Shown here in pieces: positions 40,103-48,228 of a stretch of DNA of 64,000 bases. The notes under the pieces were generated by a model, which was not told the origin of the DNA, made no database searches, and saw nothing but the letters and a program-made list of their open reading frames with translations. Position 1 is the stretch's first letter; every line of letters starts with the position of its first letter. Source of the stretch: Maribacter aquimaris (GTDB taxonomy: Bacteria > Bacteroidota > Bacteroidia > Flavobacteriales > Flavobacteriaceae). The stretch is from contig NZ_JABTCF010000009.1 in assembly GCF_014596745.1 (NCBI RefSeq), positions 163,443 to 227,442 of the forward strand. Reading direction: 5' to 3'. The position numbers and the translations under genes are program-made.

Positions 40103-40266
40103 CGTCTCCAACCACCTAACCATTTAAATATAATGCAATTGGATTAAATTGACTTTTTCATAGCAAGTCCTTTCCCAATCACTACAAAGATAACACTTGT
40201 TTAATCATTAATCGTTTTTGTTAAACAAAAATTATTGTTAAAGTTTCTCTTGCCCCATTTAGTTGT

Positions 40267-40330
40267 CAAACTATGTCAGTTTGTCACTGTTGGGCATTAT
40301 GGTATTTTATTTGACAGTGCACTACTGTAA
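40267..40330 (+). promoter_or_regulatory. Candidate heat-shock operator/promoter of htpG
   Basis: CAAACT-ATGTC-AGTTTG (40267-40283) is a perfect 6-base inverted repeat. Three TGTCA boxes occur in 25 bases (40264, 40274, 40282), and TTGACAGTG (40311-40319) is an inverted partner of the last. The cluster lies 20-80 bases before the htpG ATG. The TGTCA pattern agrees with palindromes I have seen upstream of Bacteroidota chaperone genes, but the cognate factor is not known to me. Confidence 0.5.
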
Positions 40331-40346
40331 TTTTAAATGAAAAAAA

Positions 40347-42233
40347 ATGGCAACAGGCAAAATCAATGTTTCAGTAGACAACATATTTCCTTTAATAAAG
40401 AAGTTTTTATACAGTGATCATGAGATATTCCTTCGTGAACTAATTTCAAATGCCACTGATGCGACCCTTAAATTAAAACACCTTTCCTCCATTGGGGAGG
40501 CTAAGGTCGAATACGGGAATCCCCTCATTGAGATCAAGGTTGACAAAGAAGGTAAAAAGCTTCATATTATTGACCAAGGACTCGGGATGACCGAAGAGGA
40601 AATCAAGAAATACATCAATGAGGTTGCCTTTTCCGGTGCAGAGGAGTTTTTGGATAAATATAAGGATGCCGGTAAGGATGCAGGTATCATAGGACATTTT
40701 GGACTTGGTTTTTACTCCGCTTTTATGGTGGCCGACAAGGTAGAGATCATCACCAAGAGTTTTAAGGATGAACCTGCTGTTCATTGGTCATGTGACGGAT
40801 CCCCTGAATTTTCAATTGAAAAGAGTGAAAAAGAAGATCGGGGAACCGAGATTGTACTTCACATTGCCGATGATTCAACTGAATTTTTGGAAGAGGGAAG
40901 AATTACCGAGCTATTGACCAAGTACAATAAATTCATGCCTATTCCGATTAAATTCGGAACAAAGACAGAAACCCTTCCAAAACCGGAAGGCGCCAAGGAA
41001 GAAGATCCCGCCCCAACCCAGGAGGTCGATAACATCATCAACAACCCTACTCCGGCATGGACCAAACAACCCGCCGATTTAAAGGATGAGGATTATAATA
41101 GTTTCTATAGGGAGCTTTATCCCATGCAATTCGAGGAACCTTTGTTCCACATCCACTTAAATGTGGATTATCCGTTCAATCTTACGGGAATCCTATACTT
41201 TCCAAAATTGACGAATGACCTGAGTGTACAAAGGGACAAGATACAGCTGTATCAAAACCAAGTCTTCGTTACCGATAACGTCGAGGGCATTGTGCCTGAG
41301 TTCCTAACCATGTTACGTGGTGTCATTGATTCTCCGGATATTCCTTTGAATGTATCACGTTCCTATTTACAGGCCGATGGTGCGGTTAAGAAAATATCAT
41401 CGTATATCACCCGTAAAGTAGCCGATAAACTAAGTTCGCTCTTTAAAAACAATCGGGAAGAATTCGAGTCGAAATGGAATGACATTAAAATCGTTATTGA
41501 ATACGGGATGCTTTCCGAAGAGAAATTTTTTGAAAAAGCTGACAAATTTGCCCTTTTCCCTACGGTTGATGGTAAGTTCTACACTTTTGACGAAATGAAG
41601 GAGGCCCTTAAGGACAAACAAACCGATAAGGATGATAAATTGGTTGTGCTATACGCCTCTGATAAGGAAGCGCAACACAGTTATATTGAAGCTGCAAAAA
41701 ACAAAGGTTATGAAGTGCTGTTGATGGACTCCCCAATAATTTCGCACTTGATGCAAAAATTGGAAACCTCAAAAGAGAACATTTCCTTTGCCCGTGTTGA
41801 TGCCGACCATTTGGACAATTTGATCAAAAAGGACGAGGCCCAGATTTCCAAACTTTCCGACGAAGAGAAAGAGAGTCTTAAAACCAAATTGGAAGAGGTT
41901 ATTACCGACAAAGGTTACACCATTCAATTGGAAGCCATGGACAGTGATTCCGCACCCTTTATAATTACGGAACCAGAGTTTATGCGAAGAATGAAGGAAA
42001 TGCAACAAAGCGGTGGAGGCGGTATGTTCGGAATGGGTAATATGCCGGAGATGTACAATCTGATCGTCAATACCAATAACGAACTTGTCGGTGAGATTCT
42101 AAATACCAAAACCGCGAAAAAACGTGAACGTTTGATCAACCAATCACTGGACTTGGCAAGACTATCCAAAGGATTGCTTAAAGGTGAGGAATTGACCAAT
42201 TTTATAAAGAGGAGTTACGATATGGTCAAATAG
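40347..42233 (+). CDS. htpG: Molecular chaperone HtpG (Hsp90)
   Basis: 628 residues. The N-terminal GHKL ATPase contains FLRELISNATDA, IIDQGLGMT and GHFGLGFYSAFMVADKV (ATP lid and Mg-binding Asn). The middle domain carries FPVVDGKFYTF-like FPTVDGKFYTF and the catalytic Arg region; the C-terminal dimerisation domain ends with a Gly/Met-rich segment (GGGGMFGMGNMPEMYNL). Hsp90 remodels client proteins in an ATP-dependent cycle. It is followed by a small DUF2141 gene 32 bases downstream. Confidence 0.97.
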   Translation: MATGKINVSVDNIFPLIKKFLYSDHEIFLRELISNATDATLKLKHLSSIGEAKVEYGNPLIEIKVDKEGKKLHIIDQGLGMTEEEIKKYINEVAFSGAEEFLDKYKDAGKDAGIIGHFGLGFYSAFMVADKVEIITKSFKDEPAVHWSCDGSPEFSIEKSEKEDRGTEIVLHIADDSTEFLEEGRITELLTKYNKFMPIPIKFGTKTETLPKPEGAKEEDPAPTQEVDNIINNPTPAWTKQPADLKDEDYNSFYRELYPMQFEEPLFHIHLNVDYPFNLTGILYFPKLTNDLSVQRDKIQLYQNQVFVTDNVEGIVPEFLTMLRGVIDSPDIPLNVSRSYLQADGAVKKISSYITRKVADKLSSLFKNNREEFESKWNDIKIVIEYGMLSEEKFFEKADKFALFPTVDGKFYTFDEMKEALKDKQTDKDDKLVVLYASDKEAQHSYIEAAKNKGYEVLLMDSPIISHLMQKLETSKENISFARVDADHLDNLIKKDEAQISKLSDEEKESLKTKLEEVITDKGYTIQLEAMDSDSAPFIITEPEFMRRMKEMQQSGGGGMFGMGNMPEMYNLIVNTNNELVGEILNTKTAKKRERLINQSLDLARLSKGLLKGEELTNFIKRSYDMVK

Positions 42234-42265
42234 TTTGGCTACATTTGGCCAAACCCAGTCGAAAG

Positions 42266-42679
42266 ATGAAGAATTATATAATAGCAATAGCACTCCTTTT
42301 GGGGTGCTATTCATTTGGCCAAGAGGCACATCTCAATATTAAGATAGATGGCATTCAGTCCGAAAAAGGGAAAATACTTTATACCGTATTTTCCAGTAAG
42401 GCGGGTTTTCCCAGTGATGTGGACAAAGCATTCAAAAAAGGCTTAACATCTATTAAAAATGGTGAAGCCCAAATCGATTTGGATCTACCCCATGGGGAGT
42501 ATGCGGTTATGGTTTTTCATGATGAGGATGATAATGATGAACTTAAGACAAATTGGTTCGGAATGCCTAAGGAAGGTGTAGGTAATTCGAACAACCACAA
42601 AGGAATACCGAATTATAAAAAATCTGTTTTTATGTTATCGGGAGATAAGACCCTAGAGATCCATTTATTCTACATGTAG
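42266..42679 (+). CDS. Exported DUF2141 protein
   Basis: 137 residues from the ATG at 42266 (a TTG at 42245 would add seven residues before the signal peptide and is not favoured). The signal peptide ends CYSFGQ near residue 19. The mature domain is a DUF2141 beta-sandwich: LNIKIDGIQSEKGKILYTVF, HGEYAVMVFHDEDDNDELKT and IPNYKKSVFMLSGDKTLEIH. The family's role is unknown; it resembles transthyretin-type folds. It is downstream of htpG, perhaps on the same transcript, and precedes a strong terminator. Confidence 0.88.
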   Translation: MKNYIIAIALLLGCYSFGQEAHLNIKIDGIQSEKGKILYTVFSSKAGFPSDVDKAFKKGLTSIKNGEAQIDLDLPHGEYAVMVFHDEDDNDELKTNWFGMPKEGVGNSNNHKGIPNYKKSVFMLSGDKTLEIHLFYM

Positions 42680-42697
42680 TGTAGGACCAAAAGAACA

Positions 42698-42732
42698 AAA
42701 AGCGCCTTGACCACCATTGTCAGGGCGCTTTT
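42698..42732 (+). terminator. Terminator after the DUF2141 gene
   Basis: Stem AAAAGCGCCTTGAC / GTCAGGGCGCTTTT (42698-42711 with 42719-42732, one G-T pair), seven-base loop and TTTTG. It starts 19 bases after the DUF2141 stop and could also serve the convergent 42763 gene. Confidence 0.8.
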
Positions 42733-42762
42733 GTTATGCTACCAATAGTCAAAATTACTGTC

Positions 42763-43185
42763 TTATAAATAATGCTTGGCAAAGTGTGCTTTTAAGACAA
42801 CAATCTGTAAGCATACAAAAAAAGCCAAACCAACAAAGGCATAGACATAAATATCGGAAACTGGGAACTCGGGGATACTATTACTTAGATCCACTTTCGA
42901 CCATTGTTCCAGTATCTTTTCTGGCCACCAGTTGGATTTCACCACATTGCCCCCATAAAAAACCACCCCTATTCCTCCTATCAGGATTGCGCCCATTGCA
43001 TACCAAACCCCACTTTTTATCAAAGGCGTATAAACCAAAATTTGTTTTGCCTTTTTTTCTTCCTCAATTTTGGAACGTATGGCGTTGGTAAAATTCAAGG
43101 ATGGCTGTTCCAAACCATCTTCCTTTATGTTCTTCCGAACAAACCCATCAAACTTTATTTTGTCCATGCTTTTTTTACTTTGCAT
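42763..43185 (-). CDS. Small membrane protein coupled to an ECF sigma factor (possible anti-sigma factor)
   Basis: 140 residues from the ATG at 43183-43185; an ATG at 43165-43167 is equally possible, and either overlaps or abuts the sigma gene. It has a charged cytoplasmic N-terminal segment (about residues 1-48) and two hydrophobic spans (SGVWYAMGAILIGGIGVVFY, about 60-78, and VYAFVGLAFFVCLQIVVLK, about 113-132). No zinc HxxxCxxC anti-sigma motif is present. The overlap with the sigma stop (43175) suggests co-translation and makes an anti-sigma role plausible, but this is inference from position only. Confidence 0.65.
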   Translation of the reverse strand: MQSKKSMDKIKFDGFVRKNIKEDGLEQPSLNFTNAIRSKIEEEKKAKQILVYTPLIKSGVWYAMGAILIGGIGVVFYGGNVVKSNWWPEKILEQWSKVDLSNSIPEFPVSDIYVYAFVGLAFFVCLQIVVLKAHFAKHYL

Positions 43186-43756
43186 AATCCTGTAATGTTT
43201 CTGGTTCCAATTTCGCAATCAGGAGTTGCATTAGGCGTTTTCTTGCCCGGTGCAACTTTACTTTGACGTTATCCCCACTAATGTCCATTACCCCAGAAAT
43301 TTCCCGTAAGGTAAGTTCTTCGTAATAATACAATGTAATCAAGACACCATCATCCCCTGGCAACAATCGTATCGCATCCTTTATAGCTTCCTTTTTTTCA
43401 ATCTGTTCCAAATGGTCGACCACATTGCTTTCATCGGCTAATTTTGTACCGAAAATAGTATCAATATGTACAGTTTCAATGCTTCTCCCGGACTTTTTAA
43501 TATAGTCCAAGCTTCGATAATACGCTATTTTATACAACCATGTTGAAAATTTGGAGCCACCTTTAAACCCTTTTAATCCATTATACGCTTTCAAGAAGGT
43601 ATCCTGGGCAATTTCCTCTGCCTCTTCCCTATTTTTAACCATCCGCATGGCCAAGGTAAAAACCATAGCTTTGTAACGATCCACCAAAATCGTGAAAGCC
43701 TCCATATCTCCCTTTCGGGTCCTATTTATTAAAGGTTGGTCTAGTTCAAGGTTCAT
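43175..43756 (-). CDS. RNA polymerase ECF sigma factor
   Basis: 193 residues with the ECF architecture: sigma-2 region near the start (LVDRYKAMVFTLAMRMVKNR, EEAEEIAQDTFLKAYNGLKG and FSTWLYKIAYYRSLDYIKK) and a sigma-4 HTH near residues 128-180 (LTLREISGVMDISGDNVKVK, LHRARKRLM). It directs polymerase to a specific regulon, here probably envelope related. It overlaps the following membrane-protein gene and is divergent from DUF6249, 160 bases apart. Confidence 0.93.
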   Translation of the reverse strand: MNLELDQPLINRTRKGDMEAFTILVDRYKAMVFTLAMRMVKNREEAEEIAQDTFLKAYNGLKGFKGGSKFSTWLYKIAYYRSLDYIKKSGRSIETVHIDTIFGTKLADESNVVDHLEQIEKKEAIKDAIRLLPGDDGVLITLYYYEELTLREISGVMDISGDNVKVKLHRARKRLMQLLIAKLEPETLQDYAK

Positions 43757-43915
43757 CTACCGCATATGACGCTCATCTTCCTGTATTGGTTACATAAAGT
43801 ATAAAAAAAACACCAATTCGTGTAACCGCTATCAAAAATACCACGTCTTACACCATGAACGAGTTTATTAATCAATCCATACTGAAGCGGTTTCAGTATA
43901 AAAAACAATCAAATC

Positions 43916-44269
43916 ATGGTAGGACCCGTATTTATTTTCATCAGTTTATTCATTGTCATTTTCGGTATTGCTTATCTTTATTTTTCCACACGGAACAAAG
44001 AACGATTGGCCCTTATAGAGAAAGGGGCCGAGGCAAGTATTTTTGTAAAGGGACAAAAAGAAAAGGCCGCTCCTGTATGGAAAATCCTAATCTTGAATCT
44101 GGCCCTTTTATTAATGGGCATCGGCGGGGGTATCGTACTTGGCGGTATTTTACAGAACAATCTTGCTGGAAATTCAAATTATGCCATGCCCGGAACCATT
44201 TTTCTTTTAGCAGGCACCGGACTCTTGATCGGATTCTTTATCACCAAAAGATTGGATCAAGAAGATTGA
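43916..44269 (+). CDS. DUF6249-like small membrane protein
   Basis: 117 residues with three hydrophobic spans (residues about 2-22, 52-75, 86-108). The short loop RNKERLALIEKGAEASIFVK after the first span is characteristic of the DUF6249 group of bacterial inner-membrane proteins, which often occur beside ECF sigma factors. Function unknown. A short upstream ATG (43855) opens a different frame and is not used. Divergent from the sigma factor gene. Confidence 0.78.
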   Translation: MVGPVFIFISLFIVIFGIAYLYFSTRNKERLALIEKGAEASIFVKGQKEKAAPVWKILILNLALLLMGIGGGIVLGGILQNNLAGNSNYAMPGTIFLLAGTGLLIGFFITKRLDQED

Positions 44270-44298
44270 TAGATCATCAACCGAAAATATCTTATATA

Positions 44299-44327
44299 AA
44301 CCACGGCCCAACCATCGTGGTTTTTTT
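44299..44327 (+). terminator. Terminator after the DUF6249 gene
   Basis: Stem AACCACG / CGTGGTT (44299-44305 with 44316-44322) with a ten-base loop, followed by TTTTT, 30 bases past the stop. Its T-tract merges into the TATATTTA sequence just before the MOSC start. Confidence 0.75.
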
Positions 44328-44338
44328 ATATTTATACA

Positions 44339-44971
44339 ATGAAGGTAATCGCCACCAATATTGGAAAACCCACGACCATTTTGTGGAATGGAAAAGAAGA
44401 GCTGACCGGAATTTACAAATATCCGACGGAAGAAGCCATAGTATTGGGCGGGACAGATGTTGAAAACGATACGGTAATTGACCGAAAACATCATGGAGGT
44501 TCCAACAAAGCCTGCTATCTGTTTTCGGCCGACCAATATGCGTATTGGAAAGGCAAATATCCCCAATTGGAATGGAATTGGGGTATGTTCGGTGAAAACC
44601 TAACCATTGAAGGGCTAGATGAGGCCAAAATCCGTATTGGGGATATCTATCGTATTGGTTTCGCATTGGTTCAGGTTTCGCAGCCTAGGGAACCTTGCTA
44701 CAAGCTTGGGATTCGCTTTGGTACCCAAGAAATACTGAGACAGTATATTGACCACGGCCATCCTGGGACTTATGTACGGATACTTGAATCGGGAAAAGTA
44801 ATTGAAAATGATACTTTAACACTAGTTGAAAAATCAGAAAACCCGCTTACCGTACAGCAGTATTATCAACTTATTTATGCAAAGCAAAAAGACCCAGATC
44901 TTGTTAGACTAGCAGTAGAAAATAATGCGCTACCCGATTATAAACGCGAACGTTTAAAAAGGTACCTTTAG
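44339..44971 (+). CDS. MOSC domain protein (YiiM-like)
   Basis: 210 residues. The MOSC core (about 20-165) has HHGGSNKACYLFSADQYAYW, MFGENLTIEGLDEAKIRIGD and VSQPREPCYKLGIRFG, the last with the conserved Cys that accepts molybdenum-cofactor sulfur or binds ligand in this family. The C-terminal 3-alpha segment (ENPLTVQQYYQLIYAKQKD to LKRYL) matches YiiM-type proteins that reduce N-hydroxylated compounds with a Moco. The start is only nine bases after TATATTTA, so the 5' leader is very short. DoxX follows 25 bases on. Confidence 0.9.
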   Translation: MKVIATNIGKPTTILWNGKEELTGIYKYPTEEAIVLGGTDVENDTVIDRKHHGGSNKACYLFSADQYAYWKGKYPQLEWNWGMFGENLTIEGLDEAKIRIGDIYRIGFALVQVSQPREPCYKLGIRFGTQEILRQYIDHGHPGTYVRILESGKVIENDTLTLVEKSENPLTVQQYYQLIYAKQKDPDLVRLAVENNALPDYKRERLKRYL

Positions 44972-44996
44972 TTCATGGGTCAGTAATCAAAACAAT

Positions 44997-45353
44997 ATGG
45001 AGGTTTCGTGGCATCTTTTTATCATGGCTTCAATGTATATCATTGCAGGTATCATGCATTTTATCCGTCCAAAAATCTACTTTCGTATTATGCCAAGATA
45101 TCTTCCTTGGCCCAAACTATTGGTCGGACTAAGCGGTTTGGCCGAGATACTTCTTGGTTTAGGACTTTGTTTCACTTTCTCTAAAGAATATTGCCTTTAC
45201 GGGATTATTACCATGTTGGTCGTTTTTCTATGGGTACATTTCTACATGCTTAGCAGTGAAAAAGCCTCGGCAGGTATACCCCAATGGATACTAATCCTAA
45301 GAATACCCCTTCAATTTGTTCTTATGTATTGGGCCTATAGTTATCTGGTCTAG
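44997..45353 (+). CDS. DoxX family membrane protein
   Basis: 118 residues with four predicted spans; segments FRIMPRYLPWPKLLVGLSGL and AEILLGLGLCF fit DoxX/DoxD-like proteins. The family includes quinone-linked redox subunits and thiol-oxidising components, but specific function here is unknown. 25 bases downstream of the MOSC gene on the same strand, and convergent with the duplicated protein gene. Confidence 0.82.
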   Translation: MEVSWHLFIMASMYIIAGIMHFIRPKIYFRIMPRYLPWPKLLVGLSGLAEILLGLGLCFTFSKEYCLYGIITMLVVFLWVHFYMLSSEKASAGIPQWILILRIPLQFVLMYWAYSYLV

Positions 45354-45373
45354 TAGAAGTATATAAATGAAAA

Positions 45374-45393
45374 AAGAGGGCTAATGCCCTCTT
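45374..45393 (-). terminator. Terminator of the left duplicated gene
   Basis: Stem AAGAGGGC / GCCCTCTT around TAAT, then TTTTTTCAT on the minus strand. Its position between convergent genes also allows it to stop DoxX transcription. Confidence 0.75.
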
Positions 45394-45420
45394 CTTTCTC
45401 CTAGATAAAACTAAACTAAC

Positions 45421-46008
45421 TTAATCAACATTAATTCCTTCGTAATATATTTCATTATTCTTTTTTACCTTGATCGTGTAATGACCTTTATAGGCTTTTT
45501 TGAAGTTGAAGGCCTTCTCAACAACGTCAGCATCCTCTGATACTTCAGTAAAGACAACCCTATCACTATCATCATAAACCTTAATCTCAACCTTGTCCCT
45601 TTTCAAGTTCAACATGTTAATATATACCATATCGTCAACTTTCTTGAAAACCGGTTTGTTCTTCACTGATTTGTTCTCGATGGATATATTGATATCCTCA
45701 ATGGTAATGGTATATGCTGTTTCCTTAAGGGCATCTTCCACGGTAAGAAAATATGTGCCGGTGGATAGGCTGTTAAGATTAAACCTTTTTACATATGCTG
45801 ATTTATCTTCTAAATTTTCAGTAAAAATGACATTACCTTCTCCGTCAATGAATCTTAATGATGCATCGGTGGCTAGGTTTTCATAGCGGAAAACCAAGGA
45901 TTTGTCCGCATTGTCAGCGATGATTCTCAAATCCATCTCATTGGCCATACCAAAGGCTGAAATAAACAAAAAGGCCGCGCTTAGGGTAATTTTCTTAATT
46001 GCTTTCAT
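45421..46008 (-). CDS. Small exported beta-sandwich protein, left paralogue
   Basis: 195 residues from the ATG at 46006-46008; a longer frame from 46092 adds 28 residues lacking a signal and is rejected. The signal peptide is MKAIKKITLSAAFLFISAFG followed by MANEMD. The mature part is two tandem beta-sandwich units: about 30-95 (RYENLATDASLRFIDGEGNV to GTYFLTVED) and about 110-190 (MLNLKRDKVEIKVYDDSDRV to GHYTIKVKK). Both resemble the strand pattern of Bacteroidota sorting or DUF3244-type domains. Function unknown. About 70-75% identical to the right copy by eye. Confidence 0.72.
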   Translation of the reverse strand: MKAIKKITLSAAFLFISAFGMANEMDLRIIADNADKSLVFRYENLATDASLRFIDGEGNVIFTENLEDKSAYVKRFNLNSLSTGTYFLTVEDALKETAYTITIEDINISIENKSVKNKPVFKKVDDMVYINMLNLKRDKVEIKVYDDSDRVVFTEVSEDADVVEKAFNFKKAYKGHYTIKVKKNNEIYYEGINVD

Positions 46009-46199
46009 AACATTGTAATTTTTAGGGTTAATGGTCAATTTTCTTTTTCGCTTTGTAACTAAATACAGGGCAAACTTACGACCGCTTAACACCCCCTACT
46101 ACATCAAGATTTTCCAATTTATATGGTATTTTACCATCCACTAAGGTTAATAAATTGTTAAGTGGTAATTTAGCACATATTTAAGGCAATTTTACAAAG

Positions 46200-46467
46200 A
46201 TTGATTCTTAAATCGTTGATTGCCTTGTTCTTAAAATAGTACTATGCCACCCAATCCGCTGGCCAAGTTCCATGTTGTTCCATCCAACTAAATCGACAGC
46301 GAACGGAAAATAGGATTTCAATCTAGACAAAAAATATTCAGAGGATTGACATTTCAAACCCAATGACCTGATAAAACCGGGACCTCCCTGGTCTAAGGAA
46401 AGAATCGCTATATGGAATACTACTTTTTTCTTCCATCGTAATTTACAGGTACTTATGCAACTTATAA
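46200..46467. other. Unique spacer between the two duplicated blocks
   Basis: About 270 bases present only once, between the upstream end of the left block and the downstream end of the right block. I see no gene; a 92-codon minus-strand frame here runs through the right copy's terminator and has no family features. Confidence 0.5.
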
Positions 46468-46476
46468 AAATGAAAA

Positions 46477-46496
46477 AAGAGGGCAAATGCCCCCTT
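46477..46496 (-). terminator. Terminator of the right duplicated gene
   Basis: Copy of the left hairpin: AAGAGGGC / GCCCCCTT around AAAT with one mismatch, followed by TTTTTTCAT on the minus strand. The imperfect stem suggests relaxed selection on this copy or that it is the diverged one. Confidence 0.6.
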
Positions 46497-46522
46497 CTTT
46501 CTCCTAGATAGATAAAACTAAC

Positions 46523-47110
46523 TTAATCAACATTAATTTCTTCGTAATAGGTTTCATCATTCTTTTTTACTTTGATGATATAGATACCTTTATATGCTTG
46601 CTTAAAATTGAAGGCCCTCTCGATGATATCATCACGGTTGATTACTTCATTGAAGACCACTCTGTCGCTCTCATCATAAACCTTGATTTCAACCTCGGCT
46701 TTTTCCAAGTTCAAATAGTTAACATATACCATATCCTCAATGGTCCTGAAAACCGGTTTGTTCTTCTCTGACTTGTTCTCAATGGAAATATTGGCATCCT
46801 CAATGGCAATGGTATACTCTGTCTCCTTTATGGCATCTTCCACGGTAAGGAAATATGTACCTGTGGATAGGCTGTTAAGGTTAAACCTTTTCAAGTATGC
46901 CGATTTATCTTTTAAATTTTCGGAAAAAATAACATTTCCTTGTCCGTCAATAAATCGTAATGATGCATCAGTGGTTAGGTTTTCATAGCGGAAAACCAAG
47001 GATTTGTCCTCATTATTAGAGATGATTCTCAAATCCATCTCGTTCGCCATGCCAAAGGCTGTAATCAATAAAAAGGCCGCGCTTAGGGTAATTTTCTTAA
47101 TAGCTTTCAT
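46523..47110 (-). CDS. Small exported beta-sandwich protein, right paralogue
   Basis: 195 residues, same length and domain order as the left copy. The signal peptide MKAIKKITLSAAFLLITAFG is nearly identical. The second half differs more (EINRDDIIERAFNFKQAYKG), in particular around the last two strands. Both are followed by a matching terminator and start from parallel upstream sequences, so they are independently transcribed duplicates and not one operon. Function unknown. Confidence 0.72.
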   Translation of the reverse strand: MKAIKKITLSAAFLLITAFGMANEMDLRIISNNEDKSLVFRYENLTTDASLRFIDGQGNVIFSENLKDKSAYLKRFNLNSLSTGTYFLTVEDAIKETEYTIAIEDANISIENKSEKNKPVFRTIEDMVYVNYLNLEKAEVEIKVYDESDRVVFNEVINRDDIIERAFNFKQAYKGIYIIKVKKNDETYYEEINVD

Positions 47111-47328
47111 AACATTTCAATTTTTAGGGTTAATGGTCAATCTTCTTTTTCTTTTTCGCTTAGTAACTAATTACAAGGCAAACTTACGACCGCTTTACCC
47201 CACCCACTACATCAAGATTTTCCAATTTATATGTTATTTTAACACATAGCTAGGTTAATTAATTGTTAAGTGGTAATTTTGCACAGAATTGAGGCAATTT
47301 TACAAAGTTCGGTCATTTAAAGCCTTAG

Positions 47329-47336
47329 TAACTTTG
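47329..47336 (+). promoter_or_regulatory. -7 element of the AraC-alkB unit
   Basis: TAACTTTG, a perfect TAnnTTTG, 19 bases before the AraC ATG. No TTG occurs at the expected -33 distance, so an activator may be needed. Confidence 0.45.
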
Positions 47337-47355
47337 CACGAGGAAATAAATAGAT

Positions 47356-48228
47356 ATGCTAAATCAGAAACCTACTTTTGAAGTCATTGAACCCAATTTT
47401 GGACATTCTTTTATGTACCAGAAATTCGATGCCGAAACCAACAATAAAAACAATAAGTGGCACTACCACCCCGAAATAGAATTGGTATACGTGAATGGAG
47501 GGGCAGGTAAAAGACAGATTGGTAGCAACCTTTCGTATTATACCAACGGTACACTTTTAATGGTACCTAGTAATTTACCTCATTGTGGGTTTACCGATAA
47601 GTTAACCGGGAACAGAAGGGAAACCGTAATTCAGATGAAGGAGGATTTTCTAGGGGAGGATTTTTTTAAGATCCCCGAAATGAAGAAAGTCCAAAACCTT
47701 TTTGAAATCGCGAGAGGTGGCGTTGTTTTCTTTGGGGAGACAAAACAATATTTGGGCAAAAAAATGGAAGCCCTGGAATACAAATCCAATTTTGAACGAT
47801 TGATTTCAATTCTGGATATTCTTCATGGACTCGGCAGCACCGAGGAATTCAGGATATTGAATGCACACGGTTTTTCACTTGAAGCCGATATCAAGGACAA
47901 TGACCGTATCAATATTGTATTCAATTATGTCAAGAATAATTTCAAGGAAGAAATTACCCTTAAGGAAATATCGGATATGGTCAACATGACCATACCTTCT
48001 TTCTGTAGGTACTTTAAAAAGATAACCAATAAGACCTTTGTTCAATTTGTCAATGAATATCGTCTGGTACATGCCTCCAAACTCTTGGCGGAACAACCAA
48101 TGAGTATCACCGAGGTATGCTTCGAATGTGGATTCAACAATTTTTCACATTTCAACAAATCATTCAAGACATTCACAGGACAAAACCCTTCTGCCTATCG
48201 CAACCAATTAAAGGCGGTCTTTCAATAA
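47356..48228 (+). CDS. AraC family transcriptional regulator with cupin sensor
   Basis: 290 residues. The N-terminal cupin-like ligand domain has WHYHPEIELVYVNGGAGKRQ and GTLLMVPSNLPHCGF; the C-terminal 100 residues hold the double HTH, with ITLKEISDMVNMTIPSFCRY and the signature CGFNNFSHFNKSFKTFTGQN, PSAYR. It resembles sugar- or metabolite-sensing AraC regulators more than Ada, because the Cys4 zinc site of Ada is absent. The stop codon overlaps the AlkB ATG (TAATG). Confidence 0.92.
   Translation: MLNQKPTFEVIEPNFGHSFMYQKFDAETNNKNNKWHYHPEIELVYVNGGAGKRQIGSNLSYYTNGTLLMVPSNLPHCGFTDKLTGNRRETVIQMKEDFLGEDFFKIPEMKKVQNLFEIARGGVVFFGETKQYLGKKMEALEYKSNFERLISILDILHGLGSTEEFRILNAHGFSLEADIKDNDRINIVFNYVKNNFKEEITLKEISDMVNMTIPSFCRYFKKITNKTFVQFVNEYRLVHASKLLAEQPMSITEVCFECGFNNFSHFNKSFKTFTGQNPSAYRNQLKAVFQ

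Larger units (their letters stand above)
40021..40346. other. Regulatory spacer between the TetR-like gene and htpG
   Basis: About 325 bases between divergent genes. It holds a hairpin at 40082-40102 and a palindrome-rich region at 40261-40330 that is described separately. The rest is AT-rich with no open frame of note. Confidence 0.6.
45365..46199. repeat. Left copy of an ~835-base tandem duplication
   Basis: The block from 45365 to 46199 aligns end to end with 46468-47307. It includes the 3' terminator hairpin, the entire gene, and about 190 bases of upstream region containing matching TTTTCCAATTTATATG and TTGTTAAGTGGTAATTT segments. The two copies differ at many positions but retain the same gene length. 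Confidence 0.85.
46468..47307. repeat. Right copy of the ~835-base tandem duplication
   Basis: Counterpart of 45365-46199, in the same orientation, with terminator, gene and upstream region. The homologous upstream segment ends at ACAAAG (47307), about 20 bases before the AraC -7 element, so the right-hand copy's promoter region abuts the AraC promoter. Confidence 0.85.

Noticed and set aside
43855..44463. A 202-codon plus-strand frame overlapping DUF6249
   Set aside because: It has no hydrophobic pattern or family features and overlaps both DUF6249 and MOSC genes; the 43916 frame has clear membrane spans and a known family pattern.
46208..46486. A 92-codon minus-strand frame between the duplicated genes
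   Set aside because: It would start inside the terminator hairpin of the right copy and shows no family features.
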